Shown here: positions 36,381 through 40,302 of the stretch, piece by piece
Layout: the number at the start of each line of letters is the position of its first letter
Numbering within the stretch: the first letter of the stretch is position 1
Source of the DNA: Glaesserella parasuis
Lineage (GTDB): Bacteria; Pseudomonadota; Gammaproteobacteria; Enterobacterales; Pasteurellaceae
DNA length: 40,302 bases
Direction of reading: 5' to 3'
Assembly (NCBI RefSeq): GCF_002015085.1
Contig: NZ_MUXW01000007.1
Coordinates: 1-40,302 of the forward strand
Notes under the pieces: model-generated
The model's input: only the letters and a program-made list of their open reading frames with translations
The model's database searches: none
Told to the model about the DNA's origin: nothing
Position numbers and translations under genes: made by a program

Positions 36381-37035
36381 GTGGATATCATTATTAATTT
36401 TGCGATTTACCTTCAGTTTTTTATCGGTTTATTCGCTATCGTAAACCCATTCGGAACTTTACCGATCTTTTTTAGTATGACTGCTCATCAGTATGAAGCT
36501 GATCGCAATCGTACTAATTTGATCACCTCCGTTTCTGTTGGGGTTATTTTGCTTGTCAGTCTATTTTTTGGAAAAGTGATTTTAGATGCTTTCAGTATTT
36601 CCCTGAATTCTTTCCGCGTCGCTGGGGGGGATTTTGATTGTGAGTATTGCGATGACGATGATTAGCGGTAAATTGGGCGAACATAAGCAGAATAAGGAAG
36701 AAAAAAATGCTGACCTGTCTGAATATGAAAATATCGGGGTTGTGCCTTTAGCAATGCCGATTATGGCTGGACCTGGAGCGATAGGTTCGACCATCGTTTG
36801 GGGAACACGTTATCATACTTGGGTAGACCTGGTTGGATTTAGCGTGGCAATCATCTTATTTGCAGGTATCTGTTATATTTTATTCCGCTTCTCAGCCCCT
36901 TTGGTGAAACGCCTTGGTAAAACTGGCTCGAATGTCGTTACTCGTATTATGGGCTTAATTCTAATGGCATTAGGTATTGAAATTATTGTTGCTGGATTAA
37001 GCAACCTATTTCCTGGATTAACGGCAATTCATTAA
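36381..37035 (+). pseudogene. MarC-family membrane protein, frameshifted at a G7 tract
   Basis: Two frames together encode a complete, about 215-residue MarC/UPF0056 protein. The first frame (36381-36665, GTG start, MDIIINFAIYLQFFIGLFAI with NPFGTLPIFF) runs into nonsense after FRVAGG. The second (to 37035) continues with ILIVSIAMTMISGKLGEHK, then PLAMPIMAGPGAIGS and the C-terminal helices. The switch lies at seven Gs (36624-36630); six would restore the frame. It could be a phase-variable ON/OFF gene, a recent mutation or a sequencing error. Family function is unsettled. Confidence 0.8.
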
Positions 37036-37036
37036 A

Positions 37037-38578
37037 ATGGCATCTATTCAACGCATTGTGCAATTTATCAAAAAAGGGCTTTTTGTGACCGCTTGTATCG
37101 TGGGGTTTGTTGCCTGCGATCCAGAAGAGAATAACGGTTCCGTTAGACCTTTGCCTAATACAGAACCAACCAATGTTTTAAGCCGTGCAATTTACGCAAC
37201 CGAGCTACAATTAGACCCTCATTTTGTCAGAATATCTGCTGAGGCTGGGGTTGTTCGAGATCTATTTTTAGGCTTGATGGCGTTTGATCCTAAAGGGCAA
37301 ATCCAAAATGCTGTGGCAAAAGAGTGGTTTAGTGAAGATGGTAAAAACTGGCTGTTTATTTTAGATGAAAATGCGAAATGGTCGAATGATCAAGCGGTGA
37401 CTTCCGCAGATTTTGTTGCAAGCTGGCAACGGTTGTGTGACCCTAAAAATGCCTCACCACTAGCACATTATTTAGTCTATATGGGGATTGTTAATAGCCG
37501 AGCTGTCTTGGCTGGTGAATTACCCCCTGATGCTTTGGGAGTTAAGGCGTTAAACCCTTACACTTTACAAGTTCAGCTGGAAAAAGCGAATTATCAACTG
37601 CCTAAAATGCTGGCTCATTCTGCATTGTTGCCAACCTATCTAGGTCAGAAACCAAATTCAACGGATCTCGTTAGTAACGGCAGTTATCGCGTTGAGCATC
37701 TTGAAAAAAATCTGTTGCAACTGAAAGCAAGGGATAAAAATACGCCTTTCCAAGTAGTGCAATATCATTTAATTACCTCAGTACAAAATCCAAGCCGTTT
37801 CGATATTATTGAAAATCCGTTGGAAAACTATCATCAACACGAAAAACACTTTGCTCGCTTGTGTAATTACTTTTATGAATTTAACTTCAATGATCCGTTA
37901 TTTGCTCAGAAGCCAATACGTCAAGCAGTGCGAGCAATGATTTCCCCGATAGAAATCAGCAAAGGCAATGGCATACCTTCACATTTAATGATACCGAAAC
38001 AACTATTTAGTGAAATGGGACATTCGCTTTCTCATACCAATGTAGAGCAGTTATTAAATGAACAAGGGATCCATTCCGGCAATCCGCTAAAATTAACCTT
38101 GAGTTATGATAGACAAGGGCAACATTCACAAATTGCTGAAAGAATAGTAAGAGCATTAGGGCAATCTGAACTATTTAGAGTACAATTACAAGCGGTTAGC
38201 TGGGAAGAATTACTTGCAAAACGAGAGCACAAAGATTTCCAACTAATTCGTTCAGGCTGGTGTGCGGATTATCCTGATCCTGTACTCTTTTTAACGCAAT
38301 TTCATAGCCAAAGCCCTGATAATAAAAGTAGTTATAGCAACGCTAAAGTAGATGAACTGTTGTTACAATTACAAGAACAGCCTTTAGATACAGCTAAAAG
38401 GCAAAGAATAATTGCTACAATAGCACATCAATTGGAAGAAGATGTCGCAATCTTACCGCTTTTTCAATATCAACGCCGAATGAGCATTGCTCCAACAATT
38501 CAAGGCTTTGATGAACAAAATGCAAGTGAAACTATTTATAGCAAAGATTTAACTCGACAATACCATAAGGATAAGTAA
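37037..38578 (+). CDS. OppA-like peptide-binding lipoprotein
   Basis: A 513-residue solute-binding protein family 5 member. N-terminal signal with a lipobox-like FVAC (Cys27). Family features: SRAIYATELQLDPHFVRISA, EWFSEDGKNWLFILDENAKWSN, the SADFVASWQRL helix, YNFNDP-type YEFNFNDPLFAQKPIRQAV, and GWCADYPDPVLFL. It probably binds oligopeptides; no permease genes are adjacent, so it would work with a transporter encoded elsewhere. It starts 1 bp after the MarC gene stop and ends directly at mrp. Confidence 0.88.
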   Translation: MASIQRIVQFIKKGLFVTACIVGFVACDPEENNGSVRPLPNTEPTNVLSRAIYATELQLDPHFVRISAEAGVVRDLFLGLMAFDPKGQIQNAVAKEWFSEDGKNWLFILDENAKWSNDQAVTSADFVASWQRLCDPKNASPLAHYLVYMGIVNSRAVLAGELPPDALGVKALNPYTLQVQLEKANYQLPKMLAHSALLPTYLGQKPNSTDLVSNGSYRVEHLEKNLLQLKARDKNTPFQVVQYHLITSVQNPSRFDIIENPLENYHQHEKHFARLCNYFYEFNFNDPLFAQKPIRQAVRAMISPIEISKGNGIPSHLMIPKQLFSEMGHSLSHTNVEQLLNEQGIHSGNPLKLTLSYDRQGQHSQIAERIVRALGQSELFRVQLQAVSWEELLAKREHKDFQLIRSGWCADYPDPVLFLTQFHSQSPDNKSSYSNAKVDELLLQLQEQPLDTAKRQRIIATIAHQLEEDVAILPLFQYQRRMSIAPTIQGFDEQNASETIYSKDLTRQYHKDK

Positions 38579-39676
38579 ATGAACCAACTTACCGAACAGC
38601 AATTAGCTGGCATTAAAAGCGTTTTACAAGGTTTTCAACATTCAACCTTGCAAAAAGATTTAATCGCATTAAATGCGTTAAAAAAAGCCGAATTAGGCGG
38701 TGGGATTTTACGTCTTGAATTTACGCTACCTTTTGCGTGGAACAGCGGATTTGAACAATTAAAGGCAACAACGGAAGCAAAACTGAAAGAAGTCAGTGGT
38801 GCAAGCGGTGTGAAATGGGTTTTAAATTACCAAATTGCCACCTTAAAACGTGCCAATAGTCACCCTGCAGTAAATGGCGTGAAAAACATTATTGCGGTCA
38901 CATCGGGTAAAGGTGGCGTAGGTAAATCTACCACATCGGTCAATCTTGCTTTGGCACTTAAAGCACAAGGGGCAAGGGTGGGTATTTTAGATGCGGATAT
39001 TTATGGCCCTTCAATTCCACATATGTTAGGCGCAGCAAACCAACGCCCTGTATCGCCAGACAATAAACATATTACCCCGATTGAAGCACACGGCTTATAC
39101 TCTAATTCTATCGGCTATTTAATGGATCCTGATAACGCAACTATTTGGCGTGGACCAATGGCAAGCAGTGCATTAAGTCAGTTACTCCAAGAAACGTGGT
39201 GGCCTGATTTAGACTATTTGGTCATTGATATGCCCCCAGGTACAGGCGATATCCAACTTACCCTTTCACAACAAATTCCAGTAACAGGGGCAGTGGTTGT
39301 AACTACGCCACAAGATATTGCCTTGCTTGATGCGATCAAAGGGATCGCAATGTTCCAAAGAGTATCGGTGCCAGTGTTAGGTATCATTGAAAATATGAGC
39401 GTTCATATTTGTGCAAATTGCGGACACCACGAAACCATTTTCGGCACAGGTGGTGCAAATAAAGTGGCAGAAAAATACCAAACGCAAGTGTTAGGACAAA
39501 TGCCATTACATATTCGTTTACGTGAAGATTTAGATAAAGGTACGCCAACGGTGGTAGCAGATCCTAACCACGAAATCAGCCAAGCCTACCTCGATTTAGC
39601 CTTAAAAGTTTCGACTGAGTTATATTGGCAAGGTAGTGTAATCCCATCAGAAATTATGATTCGTGAAGTGAAGTAA
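38579..39676 (+). CDS. apbC: Iron-sulfur cluster carrier Mrp/ApbC
   Basis: A 365-residue MinD-like P-loop ATPase. A DUF59-like N-terminal domain (1-95) precedes Walker A TSGKGGVGKST (about 108-118), then DADIYGPSIPHMLG, DMPPGTGD, and the cluster-binding CxxC in CANCGHHETIFG. It binds and transfers Fe-S clusters. Its ATG follows the previous stop immediately. Confidence 0.94.
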   Translation: MNQLTEQQLAGIKSVLQGFQHSTLQKDLIALNALKKAELGGGILRLEFTLPFAWNSGFEQLKATTEAKLKEVSGASGVKWVLNYQIATLKRANSHPAVNGVKNIIAVTSGKGGVGKSTTSVNLALALKAQGARVGILDADIYGPSIPHMLGAANQRPVSPDNKHITPIEAHGLYSNSIGYLMDPDNATIWRGPMASSALSQLLQETWWPDLDYLVIDMPPGTGDIQLTLSQQIPVTGAVVVTTPQDIALLDAIKGIAMFQRVSVPVLGIIENMSVHICANCGHHETIFGTGGANKVAEKYQTQVLGQMPLHIRLREDLDKGTPTVVADPNHEISQAYLDLALKVSTELYWQGSVIPSEIMIREVK

Positions 39677-39690
39677 TCGTGATATCAAAA

Positions 39691-39725
39691 TAGGAGCTTA
39701 TAACAAAATTTGTTATAAGCTCCTA
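39691..39725. terminator. Bidirectional terminator between mrp and the adhesin gene
   Basis: A perfect 17-bp inverted repeat around a single central base (39708), with both arms starting TAGGAGCTTATAAC. It lies between convergent genes. Confidence 0.75.
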
Positions 39726-39731
39726 TCATAT

Positions 39732-40302
39732 CTACCACTGATAACCTACCCCCACAGAGCCGCCCATTTCACCACTAGTATTTGCATTACCTTGTAATTT
39801 AAGGATCAGCTTGCCGTTATCTGATGCTCTTGAGTAACCCACAGCCAATGCAGATTGACCTTTGAAAGTCCCCGCTGATGCTGCAATCATTGACTTACCT
39901 GGGAGATAAACCTGTGGTAAACCTGCTGCGGCGTTAGAACCTGCAATGCCCGCACGCAGAGCTTTATTATTACGGTTGATCTTATTGTGAATATCGCCCA
40001 TATGCACCTTGTGCTGAGATATTAAGCTATACAACTGGCTACCATTAATCGCATCGGTACTTTGCTCAGAGATTAAACCTGGTGCAACGTTTTGAATACG
40101 GCGAGTTTCCATTGTACCATCGCTGTTTACATTACCCACGCTCACCACGCCTTTCACTTCAGTAGCTTTGCCACCTGCGTAAGCGTTATACACACCACCT
40201 ATTACTTGGCTTTCTAAAGCACCCGCTCCCGCAGTGGTTGCACCTGCTGCCACATAGCCTGAGTTTGTTCCCAAGAATACCGAGTTGCTGGTTGTGTTTT
40301 TC
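39732..40302 (-). CDS. Trimeric autotransporter adhesin, C-terminal part (partial)
   Basis: The reading frame is open to the window edge, so the start lies beyond 40302. Visible, from the N-terminal side: a YadA-type head repeat (NSVFLGTNSGYVAAGATTAG), a neck/stalk part (VKGVVSVGN, GLISEQSTDAINGSQLY), a short coiled coil, and the C-terminal membrane anchor (SALAVGYSRASDNGKLILKL) ending with an aromatic Trp. Such proteins form surface trimers that bind host cells or matrix. Size and ligand cannot be judged from this fragment. Confidence 0.92.
   Translation of the reverse strand, partial: KNTTSNSVFLGTNSGYVAAGATTAGAGALESQVIGGVYNAYAGGKATEVKGVVSVGNVNSDGTMETRRIQNVAPGLISEQSTDAINGSQLYSLISQHKVHMGDIHNKINRNNKALRAGIAGSNAAAGLPQVYLPGKSMIAASAGTFKGQSALAVGYSRASDNGKLILKLQGNANTSGEMGGSVGVGYQW

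Overview
The window is chromosomal DNA of a Pasteurellaceae bacterium. Uptake signal sequences of the ACAAGCGGT type (for example at 2507 and 26399), with their A/T-rich tails, point to the Actinobacillus pleuropneumoniae / Mannheimia / Bibersteinia branch rather than the Haemophilus branch. The backbone genes (secG next to tRNA-Leu(GAG), topB, mepA, rlmM, moaACDE, ybeY, tmcA, mglBAC, metNIQ, mrp) are ordinary for that family. The species cannot be fixed from the sequence alone.

Positions 1 to about 18,880 are one arm of a lambda-like prophage integrated at the 3' end of tRNA-Leu(GAG). Its layout mirrors lambda: a cro-like gene (minus) and a cI-like repressor (plus) flank a three-site operator, and a second three-site operator (OL) lies 2.3 kb away. 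All six sites fit AATAC-N5-GTATT, one with a single mismatch. Two genes directly downstream of cI have the sizes and predicted topology of lambda RexA and RexB. From OL/pL a long early operon runs rightward. It opens with a leader holding an rRNA-type boxA and a terminator, then carries small unknown genes, two antirepressor genes each preceded by a C4-type antisense RNA, a RecT / YqaJ exonuclease / SSB recombination set, a nuclease and methyltransferase-like pair, an SPFH protein, a Panacea-type toxin-antitoxin candidate, and xis. The integrase gene converges on xis and abuts the tRNA.

Several genes run against the early operon with their own promoters (3337-3537, 4455-4787, 4888-5349, and the 15343-15658 operon), which suggests expression in the lysogen. 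Two of them share a promoter and leader module whose inverted-repeat arms covary and include the ribosome binding site. Another minus-strand operon begins with a 12-bp hairpin, encodes a 19-residue hydrophobic peptide, then a ribbon-helix-helix protein.

From 18,880 to 40,302 the DNA is core chromosome: secG, topB, mepA, rlmM and a DUF423 gene on the minus strand; moaACDE behind a structured leader (probable Moco riboswitch, TTG start), then ybeY and tmcA; the mgl galactose transporter behind a consensus CRP site; a metNIQ methionine transporter with a second, tandem metQ and a MetJ box; a MarC-family gene broken at a G7 tract; an OppA-like lipoprotein; mrp; and the 3' end of a trimeric autotransporter adhesin that leaves the window. 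Intergenic GTAG-hairpin repeats lie around moaC, and two palindromic repeats sit in frame inside tmcA.

The most interesting material is in the prophage: the RexAB-like pair, the two C4/antirepressor modules with different pairing sequences, the covarying promoter modules, the Panacea pair, and the hairpin-peptide-RHH operon.
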